Source of the DNA: Rhodopirellula baltica
GTDB taxonomy: Bacteria > Planctomycetota > Planctomycetia > Pirellulales > Pirellulaceae
DNA: 64,000 nucleotides
Assembly: GCA_002901265.1 (NCBI GenBank)
Contig: PPHI01000095.1
Coordinates: 62,001-126,000 of the forward strand
Reading direction: 5' to 3'
Under the pieces are notes generated by a model. It saw only the letters and a list, made by a program, of their open reading frames with translations, searched no databases and was not told the origin of the DNA. Of this stretch, positions 54,244-62,140 are shown piece after piece (the first letter of the stretch is position 1; each line of letters opens with the position of its first letter). The translations under genes and the position numbers were made by a program.

Positions 54244-56010
54244 ATGCTCGGACCTGTATTCAATCGTGAAGCGATCGTCCTACCCAAGCGGTCAAAGACC
54301 TTTCTGGCGCGGGGGCTGTATGTGTTGGCGATGTTCGGGCTGATCTGCACCGGATATTTAGTGCTAGACGGATCTCGATCGTTGTCGACCGTTTCCGATT
54401 CGGCCCGTTTTGGCGGCTGGATGTTCTCGCTGCTTTCGCCGTTGCAATTGTTGGTCCTGTCGAGCCTTGCCGCAGTCGGCTCTGCATCGAGTGTCGCGCA
54501 GGAGAAAGACCGACGAACGCTGATCTTGTTGTTGATGACGCGGCTGAGTGGTTTCGAGGTCGTTGTCGGCAAGTTAACCGCGACGCTGCTCGGCCCGTTG
54601 GCGATGTTGCTCGCCGCGTTGCCGTTGTTCCTGGTGTTGCCATTGCTCGGCGGAGTTTCGCCAAGCCAAGTGCTTTCCGTCTTCTTGGTCACGACAGCTT
54701 CGGTCGTGTTTGCCGGCAGCGTCGGAACAGTGGTTGGCTTGTGGCGTGAGAAGACGTTCCAAGCGATCGCGCTCACGGTATTGATTTTGTTGATGCTTTT
54801 GGGACTTGGCGAGATCGCGATCGCGACATTGCATCCGCCGCAGGAGTACGCCTTGGCGATCAGTCCGATTCGAGCGTTGTCGGCGGCCGCTTCACCGCTC
54901 GCAAAACTCTCCGCGGATACTGCACTGGGAGTCACATTGTTCAGCTGTGTCGCTGCTGGCGGAACGGTCCTGGTTTTATTTGTCGGTGTCAGCAAGGTCC
55001 GCGTCTGGAATCCGTCACGCGAAGTCCGTTTGAAGACTCCGGAACCGGAAACCAGCGAAGAGGCTGAGAATCAGGAGTCGCCGAGCAGCTGGAAAGTTCG
55101 TCAGCCGCGACCGGTGTGGAGCAATCCGATTTTGTGGCGAGAAGTGCGTACCTGGGCTTACGGGCGCAAGGTCGTTGTCATCCGCGTCGCGTTCGCGTTG
55201 TTGTTTCTGTTGGGTGCGGCGGTGATTTATGGCCAGATGCGAGACGGAACGGCTTTCGAACCGGCGGCACGTATCGGTCGGGCGCTGCCAGCGGCGACCT
55301 TGCCTGTCGCGGCGATCGGTGTGATCAGTTTGGTGTTGGTCAACGCATTGGCGGTGAACTCGGTCACCGGCGAACGGGACGGACTGGCATTGGACCTTTT
55401 GTTGGTCACCGATTTGAATCCACGAGAGTTCGTGTTTGGCAAGCTGTTAGGCGTGTTCTATGTCGGCAAAGAGTTGATTGTTTTGCCGATCTTGTTGGTG
55501 ATCTTTATGGCATCTCAAGGCGTGATGACCTACGAAAACATGGTCTATGCGATCTTGGGTGCATTGGTGCTGTATCTGTTCGTGACGATCCTTGGCATTC
55601 ACTCGGGGATGAATTACGTGGCTGGCCGCACGGCGACACTGGCGAGCCTCGGCACGGTGTTTTTTCTGTGCGTCGGCATCGCGATTTGTATGACGATCAT
55701 GGTCAGTTTCCGTGGAGCGTTTCAGTTACAGCTGGCACCGTTCTTGGTCATGATTTTGGGTGGCGGTGCAGCCCTATTCGCATCGCTAGGTTGGCGAAAC
55801 CCGTCGAGCGCGATCTTTCTTGCATCGTTTACGCTGCCGTTGATCACGTTCTATTCGATCACTCAGTTTTTGCTTCAGACCGACCACCTGTTCGTGTTCT
55901 TTTCGATGGCGGTCGGATACGGATTCACGATCGCAGCCTTGATGATTCCCGCTCTCAGTGAGTTCGATGTCTCACTGGAGCGAGATCGTGGTTCCGAAGG
56001 GAATAGCTGA
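54244..56010 (+). CDS. ABC-2-type transporter permease, duplicated
   Basis: A 588-residue membrane protein from ATG 54244, with about twelve helices in two halves. Each half has the ABC-2 layout: a helix, a cytosolic coupling segment with RSKTFLARGLY or REVRTWAYGRKVVVIRVAF, then FEVVVGKLTATLLGPLAMLL or REFVFGKLLGVFYVGKELIV, a helix hairpin typical of gliding-motility-like and NatB-like permeases. An ABC ATPase is needed but is not in the window. It precedes two CNNM genes without a gap, so all three are probably one operon. Substrate is unknown. The start upstream at 54097 would add 49 unlikely residues. Confidence 0.8.
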   Translation: MLGPVFNREAIVLPKRSKTFLARGLYVLAMFGLICTGYLVLDGSRSLSTVSDSARFGGWMFSLLSPLQLLVLSSLAAVGSASSVAQEKDRRTLILLLMTRLSGFEVVVGKLTATLLGPLAMLLAALPLFLVLPLLGGVSPSQVLSVFLVTTASVVFAGSVGTVVGLWREKTFQAIALTVLILLMLLGLGEIAIATLHPPQEYALAISPIRALSAAASPLAKLSADTALGVTLFSCVAAGGTVLVLFVGVSKVRVWNPSREVRLKTPEPETSEEAENQESPSSWKVRQPRPVWSNPILWREVRTWAYGRKVVVIRVAFALLFLLGAAVIYGQMRDGTAFEPAARIGRALPAATLPVAAIGVISLVLVNALAVNSVTGERDGLALDLLLVTDLNPREFVFGKLLGVFYVGKELIVLPILLVIFMASQGVMTYENMVYAILGALVLYLFVTILGIHSGMNYVAGRTATLASLGTVFFLCVGIAICMTIMVSFRGAFQLQLAPFLVMILGGGAALFASLGWRNPSSAIFLASFTLPLITFYSITQFLLQTDHLFVFFSMAVGYGFTIAALMIPALSEFDVSLERDRGSEGNS

Positions 56011-57297
56011 TTGAGTATTCTTTCGCCGCACGCCGGCTGGCTATTGCCGATGGCGATCTTGATCGTCCTCAGTGCGCTTTTCAGCGGAAGTGAAGCGGCG
56101 TTATTCTCGCTGGGCGCTCGCGACCGTCGGCGTCTCCGTCGCGGCGGAGTTGGCGGACGTATCGCGCACCGTTTGCTTGAAGACTCCGAGCACCTTTTGT
56201 CGGCAATTCTGTTTTGGAATTTGCTGATCAATATGACCTACTTCGCGATCGCATCGATCGTCGCCGGGAAGCTGGAGGCGGACCCGAATGGCGGTGCGAG
56301 CGTTGCGGCGGTGTTTACGGTCGTTAGTTTGCTGGTGATTATCTTCTTCAGCGAGATGCTGCCCAAAAGCATTGCGGTGCTCGAACCGACGCGGGCATCG
56401 ATTCTATTGGCGCCGCCGATGGGCATTGCTGTCCGATTAATTGGCCCTGTGTTGCCGGTGGTGCGGACGTCAAACAAGTTGGCGGGGCGTTTACTTTGGC
56501 CGACGTTTCAACCGGAAACCGATATCGATTTGGCGGATATCGAGCGAGCGGTCGAATTGGGAACCGATGACGCGGCGTTGTTGAAACGCGAGCGTGTTGC
56601 GCTGAGCAGCATGGTTGAAATTGCCGACATGCGGGCAAGTGAATTGATGCGTCCACGCAGTAAATTGAAACTGGTCGAACCGCCACTCAATCGTGAGACG
56701 ACTTTTGAAGGTCCCATCCCCGGCGGCTACGTCATTGTGACCGACGACGACGGCGACCGGATGGTCGGCACCGTCGCGGTACGTTTGCTGCGTCCGAGCC
56801 AACTGGATCATTTCGAGCAACATATCGAGCCGGTGATCTATGTGCCTTGGTCGGCGCCGGTCGCGCGCGTGCTGTCACTGCTCAACGAACAGGATATCAG
56901 TGTGGCTGTCGTCGTCGACGAATACGGGGACGGTATCGGTGCCTTGTCGATCGATCGAATCTTTCGCCGGATGTTGGCGCCGCAGCATGACCAGTCAGAC
57001 GAGGCTGTTATCTCTGACGCAATTGAAGTTTGCTCGCCGGACAGGTTTCGTGTCTCTGGCGGTGTGTCGCTTCGCCAGTTCGCAAAACGGCTTGGCGTCG
57101 AAAGTCCTGAGGGATCGGTGGCGACCGTCGCAGGGTTTATTCAACGACACAATGAACGATTGCCTCGGCTTGGCGATGAAGCGATCCTGGGAGGTTTCCG
57201 TTTGACGGTGATTGAACAGGACGACGAATCGGTGCGGATTGAAGCGCAGCGGATCTTGAATGACGAATCGAACGCGATGGAAGGAGAGGGAATCTAA
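56011..57297 (+). CDS. CNNM/CorC-type transporter with DUF21, CBS and CorC domains (first of a pair)
   Basis: A 428-residue protein. I read it from a TTG at 56011, directly after the permease stop, with GAAGGGA eight bases upstream. Residues 1-190 form the DUF21 (CNNM) membrane domain (ALFSGSEAALFSLGARDR, then LLINMTYFAIAS), followed by a CBS-pair region (about 200-330, SELMRPRSKLKLV) and a C-terminal CorC/HlyC domain (about 340-428, FRVSGGVSLRQFAKRL). CNNM proteins move Mg2+ or other divalent cations out of cells. An ATG 13 codons later is an alternative start. The next gene is a shortened relative, and the two are coupled (TAATG). Confidence 0.85.
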   Translation: MSILSPHAGWLLPMAILIVLSALFSGSEAALFSLGARDRRRLRRGGVGGRIAHRLLEDSEHLLSAILFWNLLINMTYFAIASIVAGKLEADPNGGASVAAVFTVVSLLVIIFFSEMLPKSIAVLEPTRASILLAPPMGIAVRLIGPVLPVVRTSNKLAGRLLWPTFQPETDIDLADIERAVELGTDDAALLKRERVALSSMVEIADMRASELMRPRSKLKLVEPPLNRETTFEGPIPGGYVIVTDDDGDRMVGTVAVRLLRPSQLDHFEQHIEPVIYVPWSAPVARVLSLLNEQDISVAVVVDEYGDGIGALSIDRIFRRMLAPQHDQSDEAVISDAIEVCSPDRFRVSGGVSLRQFAKRLGVESPEGSVATVAGFIQRHNERLPRLGDEAILGGFRLTVIEQDDESVRIEAQRILNDESNAMEGEGI

Positions 57298-58238
57298 TGG
57301 TTCTGCTCGCAATCGCAATCTTCGTATTCGGGTTGGTGCTCAGCGCGTTCTTTAGCGGCAGTGAAACCGGTCTGTACCGGGTAAGTCGAACGCGGTTGGT
57401 GTTGGACGCGCTGGACGGTTCACCACCGGCGAGGGCAATGATTTGGTTGATCAATCGTCCTACCATTTTTGTCGCGACGGCATTGGTGGGGAATAATCTC
57501 GCCAACTTCTTGACCAGTTTCGCGATCGTCATGTTGGTCGGAAGCCTGTTTGGCGTGTCCGCAACGGCCGAACTGATTGGCCCAATGTTGATGACGCCGA
57601 TTGTGTTCGTATTCGGGGAATTGCTTCCCAAGTACTGGTTTTTTCAAGCGCCGTATCGGCTGTTGAATTTGGTGAGCCCGCTGATTTTGATCGCGACGAT
57701 CTTGTTTCTGCCGGTGTCGATGGCGCTGGCAGGACTATCAATCATTTTGAGCTGGGTGACCGGGCAGACGCCATTGCGGTTACGTTTGGCGATGGCACGT
57801 GGCGAATTCATGCAGGTGTTACGCGCCGGTGAAGAAGCCGGTGTGTTGCATTCCGGCCAGCGATCATTGGTGGAGCAGCTGTTCGATGTTGGCAACCAAC
57901 TCGCGGTCTCGTTCGCGGTGCCGCTTGACCGTTTGGCGACGGTGAACCTTCCGCTCAGCGAGGACGAAGCAAATCGAGCTCGGCGTCAAAACCACCCGAT
58001 CGTTTTGGTTCAAAACAAGAAGCGAATCGTCGGATACGTCCGCTATTCAGAATTGGCGACCGCAGGGGCGAAGGCTGAGGTTCGCCCTGTGATTCGTGAG
58101 TCTGTTCACAGTCGGCATCTAAAAGTGCTGCTGCGGTTGTACGACGCGGCCAGTGAAGTGGCATTGTTGTGCGATGATTCGAACAATGCGCGTTCGGTTG
58201 TCACGCGTCGACAGCTTTTACAGCCGATGATCAAATAG
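57297..58238 (+). CDS. CNNM/DUF21 transporter, shorter paralogue (second of a pair)
   Basis: A 313-residue protein whose ATG overlaps the previous TAA by one base, preceded by AAGGAG. The DUF21 part starts VLSAFFSGSETGLYRVSRTR, the same FSGSE motif as its neighbour, and has helices NNLANFLTSFAIVMLVG and so on to about 170. A CBS-like region follows (PIVLVQNKKRIVGYVRYSEL), but the C-terminal CorC domain is missing. Both are probably made together as a heteromer. A paired long and short CNNM is common in bacteria. The substrate is inferred from the family only. No terminator was found after it. Confidence 0.85.
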   Translation: MVLLAIAIFVFGLVLSAFFSGSETGLYRVSRTRLVLDALDGSPPARAMIWLINRPTIFVATALVGNNLANFLTSFAIVMLVGSLFGVSATAELIGPMLMTPIVFVFGELLPKYWFFQAPYRLLNLVSPLILIATILFLPVSMALAGLSIILSWVTGQTPLRLRLAMARGEFMQVLRAGEEAGVLHSGQRSLVEQLFDVGNQLAVSFAVPLDRLATVNLPLSEDEANRARRQNHPIVLVQNKKRIVGYVRYSELATAGAKAEVRPVIRESVHSRHLKVLLRLYDAASEVALLCDDSNNARSVVTRRQLLQPMIK

Positions 58239-58239
58239 A

Positions 58240-58563
58240 TCAGTCTTTGTGATAACCGAGCTGCGAGATCACATGAAGCATCTCGTCGCAGGTGATGTAG
58301 CGACGGTGGTTTTGCAGCTTGTATTGGTCGATTGCCAACGCGAGTTCTCGGCCGGCTTGTGAAAGACCGCTGTGAGAGCTTCCGAACTGTCGGCGTTCAC
58401 CTGTGACACGTGACCCACCCTGTTTCCGTCGATCGACAAACCCGGGATTATTCATGGGAGATTGATTGGAGGATGATGTCGCGGACGTCGAGGAATTGGT
58501 TGGCAGGGGATGAGGATTCACCAGTTCGGACGCTGAGAGCGACTCGGTATTGGAGAGCGACAT
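58240..58563 (-). CDS. Small basic protein of unknown function
   Basis: A 107-residue product with a Ser/Asn/Thr-rich disordered half (1-50) and a more ordered C-terminal half (about 60-107, GRELALAIDQYKLQNHRRYI then CDEMLHVISQLGYHK). No signal peptide. The pattern HRRYITCDEML-x-V-x3-LGYHK looks like a small conserved helical domain. It is convergent with the second CNNM gene with a single base between the stops. I recognise no named family. An internal ATG (MNNPGFVD, residue 37) is a possible true start. Confidence 0.6.
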   Translation of the reverse strand: MSLSNTESLSASELVNPHPLPTNSSTSATSSSNQSPMNNPGFVDRRKQGGSRVTGERRQFGSSHSGLSQAGRELALAIDQYKLQNHRRYITCDEMLHVISQLGYHKD

Positions 58564-58969
58564 GAAAAGGTCTCATTGGATGAAGGAACGTGGTTGTGCG
58601 GGCAAGCTCCGGTCCGTCGGTCTACCAATCCTTAATGGGCGTTGCCGGTTGAAAGGGGTCGAAACCGGCGTGGGGCAATTGCCGCGAAGATGCGGAGTCG
58701 ACGAACGAGGAGAATGGCTCGTCTGAACCGCATCGGCCTACACAGTTCGTCAATCAATCTTAGGTTATCGCTGTGGACGCTGCCCCAAGATGCCTCAGAA
58801 ATACGGCAACTCTGACCGGCGGAATTCCCGCATTTATCGGTCAGGGGTGATGATGGCGGTTGAACGTGGGGCAGTTGATTTGACTCATTCGGCTAAGCGT
58901 CAAAACCCCTAGAATCCGTACTCGCCATGCGCTTCGCAGGAGCAGGCGGGAAACCGCGACCGTTCCGTA
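58564..58969. other. Intergenic region between two minus-strand genes
   Basis: 406 bases upstream of the small gene and downstream of the TPR lipoprotein stop. It holds a 7-bp dyad gccggtt/aaccggc (58644-58650 and 58663-58669). A 33-codon plus-strand frame at 58714-58815 with AGGAG close to its ATG was considered but not accepted. No terminator with a T-run is seen for the TPR gene. Confidence 0.4.
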
Positions 58970-59908
58970 TTAACGTAGCTTGCGATCTTGGTCTGCTTTT
59001 TGGGCGGCAAGTTGTTCGGGCGTGAGGAGGAATTTTGACCACCCGCTTTCGACCACCAAGCCTTCGTTAAGTTGCATCGCCTCGGCGATCTCTTGGCTGG
59101 CCGCGATCGTGTCGCCTTCGCTGAGGCGAATGGATGCGATTTGCAAGCACGGTTCGGCCATTTCGGGTGACTGCAATTTTGCTTTGGCAAAATGCTTGAT
59201 TGCCAATTCGGGGCGCCCGAGATTTTTCATCGCGATCCCACGTAGCATGTGGACGCGAGTCGGAAGCGACGCGAAGGAGCTTTCGTCTTCGGCGCGATCA
59301 AGTGTCGCGAGAACCCGGTCGTATTGTTCGTCGCTAAGGTAGATTTCTGCGACACGCATTTTCACGTCAACGAAATCTGGCTGCAGCGCAAGGGCGCGGT
59401 GATAGGCCGCTAGGGCTTCGTCACGATTGTGTCGTGCGGACAAGCAATCACCGCTGAGGACCCATGTATCAGCCATGTCACGCTGAGCGGCGAACGCGAT
59501 TTTGGCTTGGGCTTCGGCATCGTCTAAACGGCCGACATCGAAATACATCTGGCCCAGGCGTACGACCAGACGTGGGTCTTGTTCGCTCAGTTTGACCGCC
59601 GTTTCCATGTGCTTGATCGCGGCGTCTTTCTGATCGCGTTTCCAGTAAGCCTCCGAGAGTCCGCGGTGGGCTCGGTCGTCGGTCTTGCAAAGCGCGAGTG
59701 CTTCTTGGAAAAGGTGTTCCGCTTGATCCCACTGCCCCTGACGCATGAATTCCATGCCACTTCGCGACAGACGGCGAGCACCGAGTGTTTCGCCATTGTT
59801 TCCAATCTTGCGGATGGTTCGGCAGCCCAGTCCCGAAACGCAGCACGCAGCTAGCGTCGCGATCAAAAGTGATCTCAGCGATCGTCTCAGCCAGGCACGA
59901 CCTTCCAT
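58970..59908 (-). CDS. TPR-repeat protein, probably membrane anchored
   Basis: A 312-residue protein from ATG 59908. A basic start and hydrophobic stretch (LLIATLAACCVSGLGC) ends in a lipobox-like VSGLGC, so it may be a lipoprotein. From about 40 it carries at least six tetratricopeptide repeats (for example GMEFMRQGQWDQAEHLFQEA, AYWKRDQKDAAIKHMETAV, GQMYFDVGRLDDAEAQAKIA, GDCLSARHNRDEALAAYHRA). TPR lipoproteins assist outer-membrane assembly or bind peptides. It is not close to the motor cluster and no partner is evident. An in-frame upstream extension of 48 residues lacks protein-like features. Confidence 0.8.
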   Translation of the reverse strand: MEGRAWLRRSLRSLLIATLAACCVSGLGCRTIRKIGNNGETLGARRLSRSGMEFMRQGQWDQAEHLFQEALALCKTDDRAHRGLSEAYWKRDQKDAAIKHMETAVKLSEQDPRLVVRLGQMYFDVGRLDDAEAQAKIAFAAQRDMADTWVLSGDCLSARHNRDEALAAYHRALALQPDFVDVKMRVAEIYLSDEQYDRVLATLDRAEDESSFASLPTRVHMLRGIAMKNLGRPELAIKHFAKAKLQSPEMAEPCLQIASIRLSEGDTIAASQEIAEAMQLNEGLVVESGWSKFLLTPEQLAAQKADQDRKLR

Positions 59909-60180
59909 GATTGGTGCTAGGTGAAGTTTTGAGAGAAAACAGGGCGAAGGAATGAGGGCACTGTGGTGGGGGCAGTGCATCGTCACGGATTGCCTGACGC
60001 CGAAAAGGTTTGTCTCGCACCGTGTCGAACGATGGACTGTTTTCGCCGCCACGTTAAATGGGGCTTATTGAGATCGACCGGAGCTGACAAAATACACCGT
60101 AGCAACCCATTGCCTTCGGTCGCAAGACGTTGTTTTTCGTGCCCGATTGATGTCCACTCCCCTGCCCCGCTCCATCCGAC

Positions 60181-60615
60181 ATGCCGACTCAGTTCGACAG
60201 CTTTGGCCTTCGCTTTTTGTACCCCGAGAACTGGGAGGTCGCCGAACGCGAAGAAGACGAGGGTGACCAGGGCGTGACGCTGGATTTTCCTGGTGGAGGT
60301 TTTCTCAGTCTCGAACGCAGGCAAGCCAATCAGGTCGATGACTTAATCGAAGGAATCGTCGATGCGATTACGTCGGAGTACGATCACCCAGAACGAGACC
60401 AGACGACGATGGAGTGGTTGCCGCCAGGGACCGCTGTGACCGATTTGCGATTCTATTATCTCGATCTGCTGATTGTCAGCCGTTTGATCGTGCTCACCAA
60501 TTTGCCGGACTGGTCCGAGGACGATGTCCTGGTCGTTCAGTTGCAGGCCGAGAGCCGTGACTTCGACAAGAACGAGCCGATTTTGGGCGCAATCTTGAAG
60601 CAAATTCTGGGTTAA
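60181..60615 (+). CDS. Small protein of unknown function
   Basis: Encodes 144 residues, acidic, with no signal peptide and no membrane helix. The start RFLYPENWEVAEREEDEG and then VTLDFPGGGFLSLERRQ suggest a short beta-rich domain; LPDWSEDDVLVVQLQAESRDFD and ILGAILKQILG follow. The pattern 'FLYPENWEV ... GVTLDFPGGGFLSL' looks like the PsbP/DcrB-like or YybH-like proteins of low sequence identity, but I cannot name it. It is convergent with the Fur-family gene with about 30 bp between, and a CCCTGCCC octamer lies just upstream. Confidence 0.65.
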   Translation: MPTQFDSFGLRFLYPENWEVAEREEDEGDQGVTLDFPGGGFLSLERRQANQVDDLIEGIVDAITSEYDHPERDQTTMEWLPPGTAVTDLRFYYLDLLIVSRLIVLTNLPDWSEDDVLVVQLQAESRDFDKNEPILGAILKQILG

Positions 60616-60647
60616 GGCAGTTGGGGCGTGAACCGCCGAGACACAGC

Positions 60648-61169
60648 CTAAACGAGATCTTGCTTGCGCTTTTTGCGGCGGCTACGCGAGCATTCACGAC
60701 AGACGCCTTGGATAATCATCCGATGGCTCTCGACCCGAAATCCATGCAACGAGGCGACTGAGTCACGGATCGCTAGCAATTCGTCGCTCTGAAATTCCAG
60801 CAGTTTTTGACAGCGTGTGCAGTACAAGTGATCGTGCTGCGGGTAGCCGTAGTCATGGTCGTAGACGGTTCGCCCGTCCAGCTGGAAGCTATTGAGTAGC
60901 CCCGCGTCGACACATTCGCGAAGCGTTCGATAAACGGTCGCGGTGCTGACATAGTTCGGTTCGCCACGGCGGGGAAGCCGTTCGATCAGTTCTTCGGCGT
61001 CGAAGTGATCGTGTTGGCTGAACACCTGCTCGATCAGAAACTTGCGTTGATTCGTTTGACGTAGCCCACGCGATTGCAGGTACTCGCTGAATCGTTCCTG
61101 TGGCGAGAGCGAGACCTGGAGCGGTTCCACTTTGGTTGCCACGGGATCACCGCTGGACTGGTCGGGCAT
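60648..61169 (-). CDS. Fur-family metal-responsive regulator
   Basis: Encodes 173 residues from ATG 61169. The winged-helix part (about 25-100) has LRQTNQRKFLIEQVFSQ, the FDAEELIERLPR helix and STATVYRTLRECVDAG, all Fur-like. The dimer domain has YPQHDHLYCTRC with His112, His114, Cys117 and Cys120, and CREC at 157-160, giving a Cys4 structural zinc site as in Fur, Zur and PerR. Which metal or peroxide it senses cannot be decided from this; a His/Asp set for iron or manganese is present. A basic tail (RSRRKKRKQ) ends the protein. Its targets are not visible nearby. Upstream in-frame codons would add a 66-residue leader of no family character. Confidence 0.92.
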   Translation of the reverse strand: MPDQSSGDPVATKVEPLQVSLSPQERFSEYLQSRGLRQTNQRKFLIEQVFSQHDHFDAEELIERLPRRGEPNYVSTATVYRTLRECVDAGLLNSFQLDGRTVYDHDYGYPQHDHLYCTRCQKLLEFQSDELLAIRDSVASLHGFRVESHRMIIQGVCRECSRSRRKKRKQDLV

Positions 61170-61446
61170 CTTGGACGTGTCGGTCAATGAACTGGAAAAG
61201 CGGATTACAGAGAAGTTTTTGCCGTACCGAACGCCGGCACCGTACCAGTCTACACGCCGAGCAATTTTTTGTCGTCCGCCCGATGCATTTTGCTTGCGTT
61301 TGAGGGCTTGCTGGGGATCTGATTGCCCTCGCAAACGCCGGACGGCTAGTTCCCCGATTTGTAACAATCAGGTACTAGCCGTGTCGGTTGAGATCAAATT
61401 GGTCTGGTGACCGGAAGGTGCCCGGTTCCTGGACAAAAATGCAGGA

Positions 61447-61758
61447 TTAACCCAACAGATCGAGGAATCGATCGAGGGCCGCGTCCATTTTTTCAGGGGT
61501 GTCGTATGCACCGTCAGCGATTTGGCGGCGAATTTCTGCCACTCGATCAAAACGAATGCCTTCTCCAGCGACAGCGCCTTGAGATTCGATTCGGCCTGCG
61601 GCACTTGCCGACGAGCTCAGGTCGAGCTGATCGACTGGCCCACGGCTGGTCGCTTGGTCGGCGGCGCGAGTGGATTCGTTTCCTGCGACCTTGCTGGTGG
61701 CTTGGACGTTGGAAGTCGACTGAGTAGTGCTAACCCGAAAGGGGCCGTAGATTTGCAT
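61447..61758 (-). CDS. flgM: FlgM-like anti-sigma factor
   Basis: A 103-residue protein with a disordered, Ser/Thr/Ala-rich N-terminal half and a C-terminal helical region FDRVAEIRRQIADGAYDTPE then DAALDRFLDLL. The pattern R/D-x-V-x-x-I-R/K-x2-I-A-x-G-x-Y ... is that of FlgM, which binds the flagellar sigma factor (sigma-28/FliA) and is exported when the hook is complete. N-terminal MQIYGPFRVSTTQ is typical of planctomycete versions. No flagellar gene is close by. Since many planctomycetes have flagellate swarmers, a role in swarmer development is likely. The match is by pattern and length, so moderately sure. Confidence 0.75.
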   Translation of the reverse strand: MQIYGPFRVSTTQSTSNVQATSKVAGNESTRAADQATSRGPVDQLDLSSSASAAGRIESQGAVAGEGIRFDRVAEIRRQIADGAYDTPEKMDAALDRFLDLLG

Positions 61759-62140
61759 CTGAGCTATGCTCCGGTGACGATGGGAGGATTATGCCGATGC
61801 CGATGAACGTCAGCGGTGACGCAAACGCATCGGAAGGCGAAATTGAGCGACGGGGGCCGGATAGGAAAGCAATCCACGGAGTGGTTGCCCTCAAATCGTT
61901 TCCGCATCGGCCAAGAGCGCCGCGATCCATGTCCCAGGATGCAATCCATTCAGCTTTAAAGAGACTCTTGCTAGCGCAAAGCAAGCGGAAACAGAGTATG
62001 TACTCGGCATGACCGAGGGCTGAACCTGAGTCTTTTTAAACACTTTCGGCGCGCATCCTGACGACGTCGAATCGGACGTTAGCAAACCGGCTTCAGGCAA
62101 AGCAAGTCGAATCCGAATGAATTCAGAATTCGATTTGCTG
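61759..62140. other. Intergenic region between FlgM and the spermidine-synthase-like gene
   Basis: 382 bases between two minus-strand genes. A plus-strand frame (61791-62012, 73 codons) has a good GGGAGGA site but no protein-like composition and would start 33 bp from the FlgM start; I do not accept it. A dyad around gaattcagaattc lies at about 62125. No terminator for the upstream gene is evident. Confidence 0.4.

Noticed and set aside
58714-58815. A 33-codon frame with AGGAG next to its ATG.
   Set aside because: The ribosome site is too close to the ATG and the peptide has no recognisable character.
61791-62012. A 73-codon plus-strand frame with a GGGAGGA site.
   Set aside because: No protein-like composition, no family match, and only 33 bp from the divergent FlgM start.
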